DNA of 64,000 nucleotides from NCBI RefSeq assembly GCF_011305535.1, contig NZ_CP049905.1:2635501-2699500 (forward strand), given 5' to 3'. Source of the stretch: Diaphorobacter sp. HDW4B. Lineage in GTDB: Bacteria > Pseudomonadota > Gammaproteobacteria > Burkholderiales > Burkholderiaceae_C. The first letter of the stretch is position 1. Each line of letters begins with the position of its first letter. The translations under genes and the position numbers were made by a program. Of the stretch, positions 52,147-59,149 are shown one piece after another. The notes under the pieces were generated by a model. It saw only the letters and a program-made list of their open reading frames with translations, made no database searches and was not told the DNA's origin.

Positions 52147-53199
52147 TCAGACCAGCTTCTTGAGCAGCTCGGTCTTCTTCGCGTCGAACTCTTCCTGCGT
52201 GAGAATGCCCTTGGTCTTGAGCTCGCCGAGCTTCTCCAGCGTCGCCATCACGTCCTCGGGCTTCATCGCCGCTGGGGCTGCAGCCGCTGCGGGAGCCGCC
52301 TGCTGGGGCTGCGCCGCGCCGCCCTGCAGACCTTGCTGCAGGTTCTGCGCCAGCACCTGGCCGAGCGCCACGCCCGCACCCAGTCCCATCGCATCACCCG
52401 CAATGCCGCCGCCCTGGCCCGCGCTTTCCGCAAACTTCGGAATCGACTGCGCGGTCTGGTACTGCATGAACTTGCCCATGTCGTTGCCGACCATGCCCAT
52501 GCCGATCTTCTGGTCGAGGATCTTCTGCAGCTCCTCGGGCAGCGACACGTTCTGCACGGTCATGCCTTCGAGCTTGAGGCCCAGCTTTTCGAGCGCGGGC
52601 GACAGATCCTTGGTCAGCGCATCGGCAAAGATCATCTGGTTGGCCGCCAGATCGAGGAATGGCACACCGCTTGCGGCAATCGCCGTGCTGATGTGCTGCA
52701 GGATCAGGCCGCGCAGTTGGCCGTCCAGATCATCGACCGTGTAGTTCTCGCGCGTGCCCGAGATCTCGGTGTGGAACAGCTTGGGATCGGCCACGCGGTA
52801 CGCGTAGTTGCCGAATGCGCGCAGGCGCACCATGCCGAAATCCTTGTCGCGGATCGTCACGGGCTGCGGCGTGCCCCACTTCTGGTCGATCTGCTGGCGC
52901 GTCGAGAAGAAGTACACATCGCTCTTGAAGGGCGACTCGAACAGCTTGTCCCAGTTCTTCAGATAGGTGAGAACGGGCAGCGTCTGCGTGGTCAGCTTGT
53001 GGGTGCCGGGGCCGAACACATCGGCCACCTTGCCCTCGTTCACGAACATCGCCAGTTGCGACTCGCGCACCACCAGCGTCGCGCCGTTCTGGATTTCCAT
53101 GTCGCGCATCGGAAAGCGCCAGGCGAGCGTTCCATCGCTGTCCTCAGTCCATTGAATGATGTCAATAAACTGTTTCTTGATGAAGTCCATGAGTGCCAT
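52147..53199 (-). CDS. SPFH/Band-7 protein with C-terminal SHOCT domain
   Basis: 350 residues. The virion-core-like SPFH domain covers ~1-240 (LAWRFPMRDMEIQNGATLVVRE in part, YFFSTRQQIDQKWGTPQPV, GMTVQNVSLPEELQKIL). A Gln/Ala-rich linker leads to a SHOCT motif (DVMATLEKLGELKTKGILTQEE in part, then FDAKKTELLKKL). It has no obvious membrane segment, so it would sit on the membrane peripherally as an oligomer. It is first gene of the minus-strand cluster SPFH-DUF4178-DUF350-aminopropyltransferase-flavin oxidase. Confidence 0.87.
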   Translation of the reverse strand: MALMDFIKKQFIDIIQWTEDSDGTLAWRFPMRDMEIQNGATLVVRESQLAMFVNEGKVADVFGPGTHKLTTQTLPVLTYLKNWDKLFESPFKSDVYFFSTRQQIDQKWGTPQPVTIRDKDFGMVRLRAFGNYAYRVADPKLFHTEISGTRENYTVDDLDGQLRGLILQHISTAIAASGVPFLDLAANQMIFADALTKDLSPALEKLGLKLEGMTVQNVSLPEELQKILDQKIGMGMVGNDMGKFMQYQTAQSIPKFAESAGQGGGIAGDAMGLGAGVALGQVLAQNLQQGLQGGAAQPQQAAPAAAAAPAAMKPEDVMATLEKLGELKTKGILTQEEFDAKKTELLKKLV

Positions 53200-53370
53200 G
53201 AAAACGCTCCCGCTCAGTGATGTGAAGTGGTTGTCTTTTATTCGCCGTCAGCGAACCTGCGCATCATAGCGACATCGCAGGCATGAACCCGTGCGAAACA
53301 TGCAGTTACCAAACGGCTTCTTGAGCCTGCCTATCGCCGTGTTCGAGACTTTTGATTGGCTTTATCAGAT

Positions 53371-53389
53371 GAGAATAAATATCATTAAC
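53371..53389 (+). promoter_or_regulatory. Possible Fur box
   Basis: The 19 bases match the classical Fur consensus (GATAATGATAATCATTATC) at 14 positions. The site is framed by a perfect GATGAG/CTCATC dyad (53368-53394). It ends 26 bases before the DUF2061 ATG. Confidence 0.45.
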
Positions 53390-53414
53390 TCATCTTCGAT
53401 AGAAACACCAGAAC

Positions 53415-53696
53415 ATGACCCGCCTGATCAACGCCGCCCGCCACAACCGCCTGACCCTCATGAAGACAGGCAGCTACTACCTCATCCACATCTGCGTCGC
53501 CGCCATGGTGGCCTATGCCGTCACCGGCAACCTCATCGCCTCGCTCACGCTCAGCCTGCTGGAGCCCACCGTGCAGGCCGTCGCCTTTTTCTTCCACGAA
53601 AAGGGTTGGGAACGCGCTTTGAAGCGCCGCGAGGAACAACAACAGCAACACGCCGATGCCGCACATGGCATGGACGTGGCCGCCGCCGGGGCCTGA
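53415..53696 (+). CDS. DUF2061 membrane protein
   Basis: 93-residue protein with two predicted membrane segments (YYLIHICVAAMVAYAVTG and IASLTLSLLEPTVQAVAFF), and the family's FFHEKGWER block after them. The C-terminal tail is Gln/His-rich. An internal ATG at 53460 (MKTGSYY) is also possible and gives the family N-terminus. A Fur-box-like site precedes it, so it may respond to iron. Function unknown. Confidence 0.75.
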   Translation: MTRLINAARHNRLTLMKTGSYYLIHICVAAMVAYAVTGNLIASLTLSLLEPTVQAVAFFFHEKGWERALKRREEQQQQHADAAHGMDVAAAGA

Positions 53697-53839
53697 GATG
53701 AACAGCGACTCAGCAAGCCAACAACATCACGCGGACGGGAGCGAAAACGCCTTCTGGTGCTGGCTCCAGTCGCAGTGGCAGGCCATGGCAGCCGCGCACT
53801 GAATGACTCATCCTTCCGGTTGACGCAACTACGCTTTGC

Positions 53840-54568
53840 TCAACCCACCAGCGGCCACTTGCCGCCCAGGTTCTGCGTCGCCTCCTGCGCGGCCTTGAGC
53901 ATCAGCGATTTCATGCGCGACACGGCCAGCTCCGAGAAGCGCTCCAGCGGCCCCGACACCGACAACGCGCCCACCAGCGACGCAGACGGCCCGAACACCG
54001 GCGCAGCAATCGCACCGCACAGCGGATCGCGTTCGCCGAACGAGGTGAACAGCAGGTCTTGCGCATTCAATGTCTTCGCAGGCAAGCCCTGTCCGAAGCT
54101 CGTCAGCACCTTGCCCGCTGCGCCGCGATCGATCGGCAGCAGATCGCCGGGACGAATCCGGTCCAGCGTCGAATGATTCGAATCGATGCGCATCAGGCAC
54201 AGCCGGTGCTCGTCGTCATTGCGCACATGAAACGAAGGGCTCTCGGTGCCCTGATTCACCAGCCACACGAGCTGCGGATGAATCGCGTCCTGCAACCCGT
54301 TGGTCTGCTCGAATGCCCGTCCGAACACGAACGCCAGCGGCCCCAGCGCATATCGCTTGTCGTTGCGATGCACGACCAACCCGGCCTTTTCCAGCGACGA
54401 CAACAGCCGCAGCAGCGTGCTCTTGTACATGCCGGTGCGCAGCGACAGCTCGGTCAGCGTGAGCGCGCTGCCCGAATTGGCCAGCGAGGTGGCAATCACC
54501 AGCGCGCGATCCACGGCCGCAACGCCGTCGTTTTTTTCGGAAGAGTCGCTTGAAAGAACCTTGGACAT
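53840..54568 (-). CDS. IclR family transcriptional regulator
   Basis: 242 residues. A winged helix (~17-75: AAVDRALVIATSLANSG, LTLTELSLRTGMYKSTLLRLL) precedes the IclR ligand domain (~90-235: IHPQLVWLVNQGTESPSFHV, DRGAAGKVLTSFG, FGPSASLVGALSVSGP). It is divergent to the carboxylase operon with ~310 bases between, which hold two similar operator-like sites. It is probably the specific regulator of that operon, its ligand being the pathway substrate or an early CoA ester. Confidence 0.88.
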   Translation of the reverse strand: MSKVLSSDSSEKNDGVAAVDRALVIATSLANSGSALTLTELSLRTGMYKSTLLRLLSSLEKAGLVVHRNDKRYALGPLAFVFGRAFEQTNGLQDAIHPQLVWLVNQGTESPSFHVRNDDEHRLCLMRIDSNHSTLDRIRPGDLLPIDRGAAGKVLTSFGQGLPAKTLNAQDLLFTSFGERDPLCGAIAAPVFGPSASLVGALSVSGPLERFSELAVSRMKSLMLKAAQEATQNLGGKWPLVG

Positions 54569-54647
54569 GGGACAGCAGAAGTTCGGAGAGTGAAGGGCGA
54601 GAGGGGATTGTGACGGACAAGCAGGCCGCTTCCGCCTGACGCCAGCA

Positions 54648-54669
54648 GTTTCGTTTAACAGAACGAAAC
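54648..54669. promoter_or_regulatory. IclR operator-like palindrome 1
   Basis: GTTTCGTT and AACGAAAC are perfect 8-bp inverted arms around a 6-base spacer. The site lies ~80 bases upstream of the IclR start and fits autorepression. Confidence 0.6.
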
Positions 54670-54826
54670 TTCCTTTTTGAAATTTTGGGGAACTGCAGCA
54701 TTGTGAAATGCTGCGACCTCGCCCACCAGTGGGCAGCCACGCAAAAAGGCCATGGCAAGGGATAACACCTACCCAGATCAATTGACTTGAAGTGCCTTCT
54801 CCTGAAAACTATAAAAAAGAATTCAA

Positions 54827-54848
54827 GTTTCGTTAGGCAGAACTTTTT
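54827..54848. promoter_or_regulatory. IclR operator-like site 2
   Basis: It repeats the left arm GTTTCGTT and the CAGAAC centre of site 1 at the same spacing, with a degenerate right arm ending in T. It ends 31 bases before the GTG of the Bug-protein gene, so it probably overlaps that promoter. Confidence 0.5.
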
Positions 54849-54879
54849 AGAAAAGGCCTGAGGGCCAGGAGACAAGGCA

Positions 54880-55878
54880 GTGAGCAACACCAAACGCATT
54901 TTTCTGTCCGCCATCGCTGGCGCGGCAGCCACCTTCATCGCCATCGGCAGCGCATCGGCGCAGTCAGCGGGCGGCTATCCGAACAAGCCGATCCGCTTCG
55001 TCGTCGGCTTCAGCGCAGGCAATTCGATCGATTCGGTCGCGCGCATCATTGCCCAGCACATCACCAACAAGACCGGCCAGGCCGTGGTGGTGGACAACAA
55101 GACCGGCGCCAACGGCATGCTGGCCGCTTCCGACGTCGCCAAGGCCGCACCGGACGGCTACACCATCCTGATCAGCAACTCCAGCACCATCACCGTCAAC
55201 CCGTCGCTCTACAAGAAGATGGCCTACGACGTGAAGAAGGACTTCGCACCGGTCTCGCTGATGGTGTCCGTGCCCTTCATCCTCACCGTGAATCCGCAGA
55301 ACGACCCCTTCGGTACGGCCCCCAATCTGAAGGCCATGCTCGACCTCGCCAAGGCCAAGCCGGGCGCGTATTCCTACGGCTCGGCAGGCGTGGGCAATCT
55401 CACGCAACTGAGCTACGAACTGCTCAACGGCATGGCGGGCGTGAAGATGACGCACGTGGCGTATCGCGGCACCGCGCCTGCGCAGGTCGCGGTGCTGGCC
55501 AAGGAAGTCGATTCGACCTTCGACAACCCGTCGTCGGTTCCCAAGATCAAGGCGGGCCAACTGCGCGCGCTGGCCGTCACCTCCGCGCAGCGCTGGCATG
55601 AGCTGCCCGATGTGCCGACGATTGCCGAAGCCGGTTATCCGGGCTTCGACATCTCGTTCTGGGTGGGCGCGCTCGCGCCTTCCGGAACGCCCGCACCGGT
55701 CGTCAAGACCTTGTCCGACCTGATCGCCACGGCCGTGCAGGACCCCGAGGTCAAGGCCAAGCTCATGCAGCAGGGCAACATCCGCATGCTCGCGCCTGCG
55801 CAGTTCGAGACCCAGATCGACAGCGAAACCAAGCAGTACGCCGACATCATCCGCAAGGCCAACATCACGCTGGATTGA
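54880..55878 (+). CDS. Bug-family tripartite tricarboxylate transporter substrate-binding protein
   Basis: 332-residue periplasmic binding protein (TctC/Bug). The signal peptide is cut near GSASAQS. Family blocks are YPNKPIRFVVGFSAGNSIDS, DNKTGANGMLAASDVAKA, SYGSAGVGNLTQLSYELL, and VTSAQRWHELPDVPTIAEAG (in part). The start is GTG at 54880 with GGAG 9-13 bases upstream. No TctA/TctB membrane genes are in the window, so this is an orphan Bug protein, as is common in Burkholderiales. As first gene of the operon it probably captures the carboxylate degraded by the enzymes that follow. Confidence 0.9.
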   Translation: MSNTKRIFLSAIAGAAATFIAIGSASAQSAGGYPNKPIRFVVGFSAGNSIDSVARIIAQHITNKTGQAVVVDNKTGANGMLAASDVAKAAPDGYTILISNSSTITVNPSLYKKMAYDVKKDFAPVSLMVSVPFILTVNPQNDPFGTAPNLKAMLDLAKAKPGAYSYGSAGVGNLTQLSYELLNGMAGVKMTHVAYRGTAPAQVAVLAKEVDSTFDNPSSVPKIKAGQLRALAVTSAQRWHELPDVPTIAEAGYPGFDISFWVGALAPSGTPAPVVKTLSDLIATAVQDPEVKAKLMQQGNIRMLAPAQFETQIDSETKQYADIIRKANITLD

Positions 55879-55951
55879 GCGCGCACCGATGGTGCATCCA
55901 TCACGCGACGACAGCAGACAACCGAACGACAAGACATTTGGAGCAATCAAG

Positions 55952-57499
55952 GTGGCATGGGAAAAAGAACTCGATGAACTCGCGCGCAGAACCGAGCTGT
56001 CGCAACGCATGGGCGGACCGGAGAAGCTCAAGCGCCATCGCGACGCGGGCAAGCTGCCGGTGCGCGAGCGCATCGCGGCATTGGTGGACGAGGGCTCGTT
56101 CCGTGAAGTGGGCGGGCTCGCAGGCAGCGGCGCGTATGACGACAACGGCGAGCTCACCGACTTCACGCCGTCCAACCTGCTCATGGGCCGCGCGCGCATC
56201 GAGGGCCGTCCGGCCGTGGTGATGGGCGACGACTTCACCGTGCGCGGCGGTGCCAACGACGGCGCCGTGGGCGACAAGATGATCGTGGCGGAACAGATGG
56301 CGCACGACCTGCGCATTCCGTTGGTGCGCCTGGTGGACGGCACGGGCGGCGGCGGCTCGGTCAAGAACATCGAACTCAAGGGCCACACGCTGCTGCCAAA
56401 GCTGAAGTCCTGGCCGTACATCGCGCGCAATCTGGCGACGGTGCCTGTCGTGGGTCTGGGCCTCGGTTCGGTCGCAGGTCTGGGCGCGGCGCGCGTGTCG
56501 GCCAGCCACTATTCGGTGATGGTCAAGGACACGGCGCAGCTTTTTGTCGCAGGCCCGCCCGTGGTGGCGCGCACCGGTCAGCACATCGACAAGAACGATC
56601 TGGGCGGCAGCCAGATCCACACACGCAACGGCGTGGTGGACGACGAGGCCGAATCCGAAGCCGATGCCTTCGCTCGTGCTCGTCGCTTCCTGTCCTATCT
56701 GCCGTCGTCCATCTACGAATTGCCACCGCGCGCCGAAGCGGGCCGTCATGCGGCAGAGAACCAGCAGGCGCTGCGCAACGCGATTCCCGAGAACACACGC
56801 TCGGTCTACAAGATCCGCACGATCGTGGAAACGCTGGTCGATACCGGTTCCTTCATGGAAATCGGTCGCCACTGGGGCAAGGCGATTGCCGCAGGCTTTG
56901 CGCGCATCGACGGCTGGCCGGTCGTGGTGGTCGCCAGCGATCCGTATCACTACGGTGGTGCCTGGGACCGTCAGACCGCCGAGAAATACATGCGCATGGT
57001 CGATCTGGCCGAGCAGTTCCATCTGCCGGTCGTGAATCTGGTCGATGTGCCGGGCTTCCGCATCGGCCTCGATGCCGAAAAGGAAGGTGTGATGCGCGCG
57101 GGCGTGCGCGCGCTCACCGCCATCGCGCAGAGCACCGTGCCGTGGTGCACCATCATCATCCGCAAGGCGTTTGGTGTGGCGGGCGGCGGTCATCAGAATG
57201 CGGACCGCTTCAACTTCCGCTACGCATGGCCGTCCGCGCAATGGGGATCGTTGCCGATCGAGGGCGGGCTGGAAGTGGCCTACAAGGCCGACATCGAAGC
57301 CTCCGCCGATCCGGAAGCCACGCGCGCCAAGATCGAAAAGCGCGTGCGCGGCCTCACGTCGCCATACCGCAGCGCCGAGGCGTTTGTGGTGGAAGACATC
57401 ATCGATCCGGCCGAGACCCGCGCCGCGCTCGTCGAGTTCGCCACCATTGCCGCGCCGCTGCGCCAGGCTGGTCGTGCCAGCTTTGGCTTCCGTCCTTGA
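55952..57499 (+). CDS. Acyl-CoA carboxylase, carboxyltransferase subunit
   Basis: 515-residue crotonase-fold carboxyltransferase (PccB/MccB/LiuB type). Two halves are visible: DFTVRGGANDGAVGDK, LVDGTGGGGSVKN in the first, and DPYHYGGAWDRQTAEKY, VDVPGFRIGLDAEKEG and RKAFGVAGGGHQNADR in the second. In usual members the first acyl-CoA loop reads SGGAR or DSGGA; here GTGGGGSVK is unusual, so the substrate may be too. The GTG at 55952 has GGAG 8 bases upstream; a longer frame from 55889 is possible. It works with the biotin carboxylase and carrier encoded next. Confidence 0.87.
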   Translation: MAWEKELDELARRTELSQRMGGPEKLKRHRDAGKLPVRERIAALVDEGSFREVGGLAGSGAYDDNGELTDFTPSNLLMGRARIEGRPAVVMGDDFTVRGGANDGAVGDKMIVAEQMAHDLRIPLVRLVDGTGGGGSVKNIELKGHTLLPKLKSWPYIARNLATVPVVGLGLGSVAGLGAARVSASHYSVMVKDTAQLFVAGPPVVARTGQHIDKNDLGGSQIHTRNGVVDDEAESEADAFARARRFLSYLPSSIYELPPRAEAGRHAAENQQALRNAIPENTRSVYKIRTIVETLVDTGSFMEIGRHWGKAIAAGFARIDGWPVVVVASDPYHYGGAWDRQTAEKYMRMVDLAEQFHLPVVNLVDVPGFRIGLDAEKEGVMRAGVRALTAIAQSTVPWCTIIIRKAFGVAGGGHQNADRFNFRYAWPSAQWGSLPIEGGLEVAYKADIEASADPEATRAKIEKRVRGLTSPYRSAEAFVVEDIIDPAETRAALVEFATIAAPLRQAGRASFGFRP

Positions 57500-57512
57500 G
57501 GTGGATGACGCC

Positions 57513-58892
57513 ATGAGCACCACACACACCGTGCGCCGCATACTGATCGCCAACCGTGGCGCGGTGGCTGCGCGCGTGATTCGCGCCGCGCACCAATTGG
57601 GCATCGAAGCCGTGGCCGTGCATTCGGTCGCCGACGAGCATCTGCCGTATCTGCAAGAGGCCGACGCGACGATCTGCATCGGCGAAGGACCGGCGCTGCA
57701 AAGCTATCTGAACCAGGACGCCGTGCTGCGCGCAGCGAAGGAATGCGGCGCGGATGCGATCCATCCGGGCTACGGATTTCTGTCGGAGAACGCGGAGTTC
57801 GCCGAGAAGGTGGAGGCCGCCGGCTTGTGCTTCATCGGCCCCTCGCCACGCTGGATTCGCGAACTGGGTCACAAGACCGCCGCACGCGCACTCATGCAGC
57901 AGCACGGCATGCCGATGACGCAAAGCAGTGCGCTGCTGCCGGACGACGTGCAAGCCGTCACCGCCATCGCCGACGCCATGGGCTACCCGCTGATGCTCAA
58001 GCCCGCCAACGGTGGCGGCGGCATCGGCATGCTGCCGGTGCGTGATCGCGCTGAAGTGGCAGGCTCATGGCGTCAGGCGCAGTCCACGGCGACCAAGGCG
58101 TTTGGCAATGCGCAGCTGTATTTCGAGACGCTGATCGAGCAGCCACGCCATATCGAATTCCAATTTCTGGCGGACCGTTACGGCAACGTGCGCTGTCTGT
58201 TTGAACGTGACTGCTCCGTGCAACGTCGCAACCAGAAAGTGGTGGAAGAAGCGACTGCACCGGGCATCGCGCGCGAGGCCGTGGAGCAGATGGCCGCGCG
58301 CCTTGAAAACATACTTTCGGGCATCGGCTACGACGTGATCGGCACCGTGGAAATGCTCTACACGCCAAGCACGGGATTCACTTTTCTGGAAGTGAACACG
58401 CGGTTGCAGGTCGAGCACGCAGTGACCGAACAGGTGACCGGCATCGACATCGTCGCAGCGCAGATCCGCCTTGCCGCTGGCGAGCCCATCGATGCGGTGC
58501 TGCCCGAGACAATCGCCTGCAAAGGCCATGCCATCGAAGCGCGCATCTACGCCGAAGACCCCGTGCGTTTCTTCCCTTCGCCCGGTGTCATGAACACCTT
58601 CGTGCAACCCGTGGGTGAAGGCATTCGCGTGGAAACCTGCTACGGCGAAGGCTCGCGCATCTCCACTTTCTACGACCCGATGATCGCCAAGGTGATCGCG
58701 CACGCGCCTGACCGCCACACCGCCATCGAACGCTTGCGCGATGCGTTGCAGGCATTCCACGTGAGTGGAGTGAAAACCAATATTCCCTTTGTGCTGCGGA
58801 TTCTCGATGATGAGGATTTCCAAGCTGCACGCCTGCACACGCAACTGGGCGCGGCCATCGCCGCACGCAAGCCCGAGGCCGAAACGGCCTGA
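57513..58892 (+). CDS. Biotin carboxylase subunit of acyl-CoA carboxylase
   Basis: 459-residue ATP-grasp enzyme that carboxylates biotin with bicarbonate and ATP. Seen: ILIANRGAVAARVIRAA, IHPGYGFLSENAEFA, the Gly-rich lid GGGGIGM, RDCSVQRRNQKVVEEA and FLEVNTRLQVEHAVTEQVTG (active-site Glu, Arg, Gln). Two positions differ from the usual sequence: Ile for Lys/Arg in the lid (GGGGKGM) and Asn for His in QRRHQK. It carries no biotin domain of its own; the carrier is a separate 71-residue gene 41 bases downstream. This is shorter than the ~660-residue fused alpha subunits of typical acyl-CoA carboxylases. Confidence 0.9.
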   Translation: MSTTHTVRRILIANRGAVAARVIRAAHQLGIEAVAVHSVADEHLPYLQEADATICIGEGPALQSYLNQDAVLRAAKECGADAIHPGYGFLSENAEFAEKVEAAGLCFIGPSPRWIRELGHKTAARALMQQHGMPMTQSSALLPDDVQAVTAIADAMGYPLMLKPANGGGGIGMLPVRDRAEVAGSWRQAQSTATKAFGNAQLYFETLIEQPRHIEFQFLADRYGNVRCLFERDCSVQRRNQKVVEEATAPGIAREAVEQMAARLENILSGIGYDVIGTVEMLYTPSTGFTFLEVNTRLQVEHAVTEQVTGIDIVAAQIRLAAGEPIDAVLPETIACKGHAIEARIYAEDPVRFFPSPGVMNTFVQPVGEGIRVETCYGEGSRISTFYDPMIAKVIAHAPDRHTAIERLRDALQAFHVSGVKTNIPFVLRILDDEDFQAARLHTQLGAAIAARKPEAETA

Positions 58893-58933
58893 ACCCCTCC
58901 AGCCACACAGACAACCAGACAGGACCAGAAGCC

Positions 58934-59149
58934 ATGCCATCCACCCTCAAATCCCCACTCTCCGGCCGCGTCGTGAGCCTGTGCGTCGAGCCGCAATCCA
59001 CCGTGTCGGCGGGAGATGCCGTGTTGATCGTCGAATCGATGAAGATGGAAATTCCCGTCGAAGCCGAAGGCTCCGGCAAGGTCGCGAAGTTTCTCGTCGC
59101 TGAAGGCGACGAGATCACCGAAGGCCAGCCGCTGGTGGAACTGCAATGA
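58934..59149 (+). CDS. Biotin carboxyl carrier protein, stand-alone
   Basis: 71-residue biotinyl domain. The biotinylation motif ESMKMEIPVEAE puts the target Lys near residue 37, and the flanking PLSGRVVSLCVEPQSTVSAGD and GDEITEGQPLVEL complete the flattened barrel. It has no Pro/Ala linker or membrane part. Its stop overlaps the start of the next gene by four bases (ATGA). It is the carrier between the carboxylase and carboxyltransferase encoded upstream. Confidence 0.93.
   Translation: MPSTLKSPLSGRVVSLCVEPQSTVSAGDAVLIVESMKMEIPVEAEGSGKVAKFLVAEGDEITEGQPLVELQ

Larger units (their letters stand above)
54569..54879. other. Divergent regulatory region, IclR / carboxylase operon
   Basis: About 310 bases with no gene. 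It contains two operator-like sites (54648-54669 and 54827-54848), entered separately, and the promoters of both transcripts. Confidence 0.6.
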
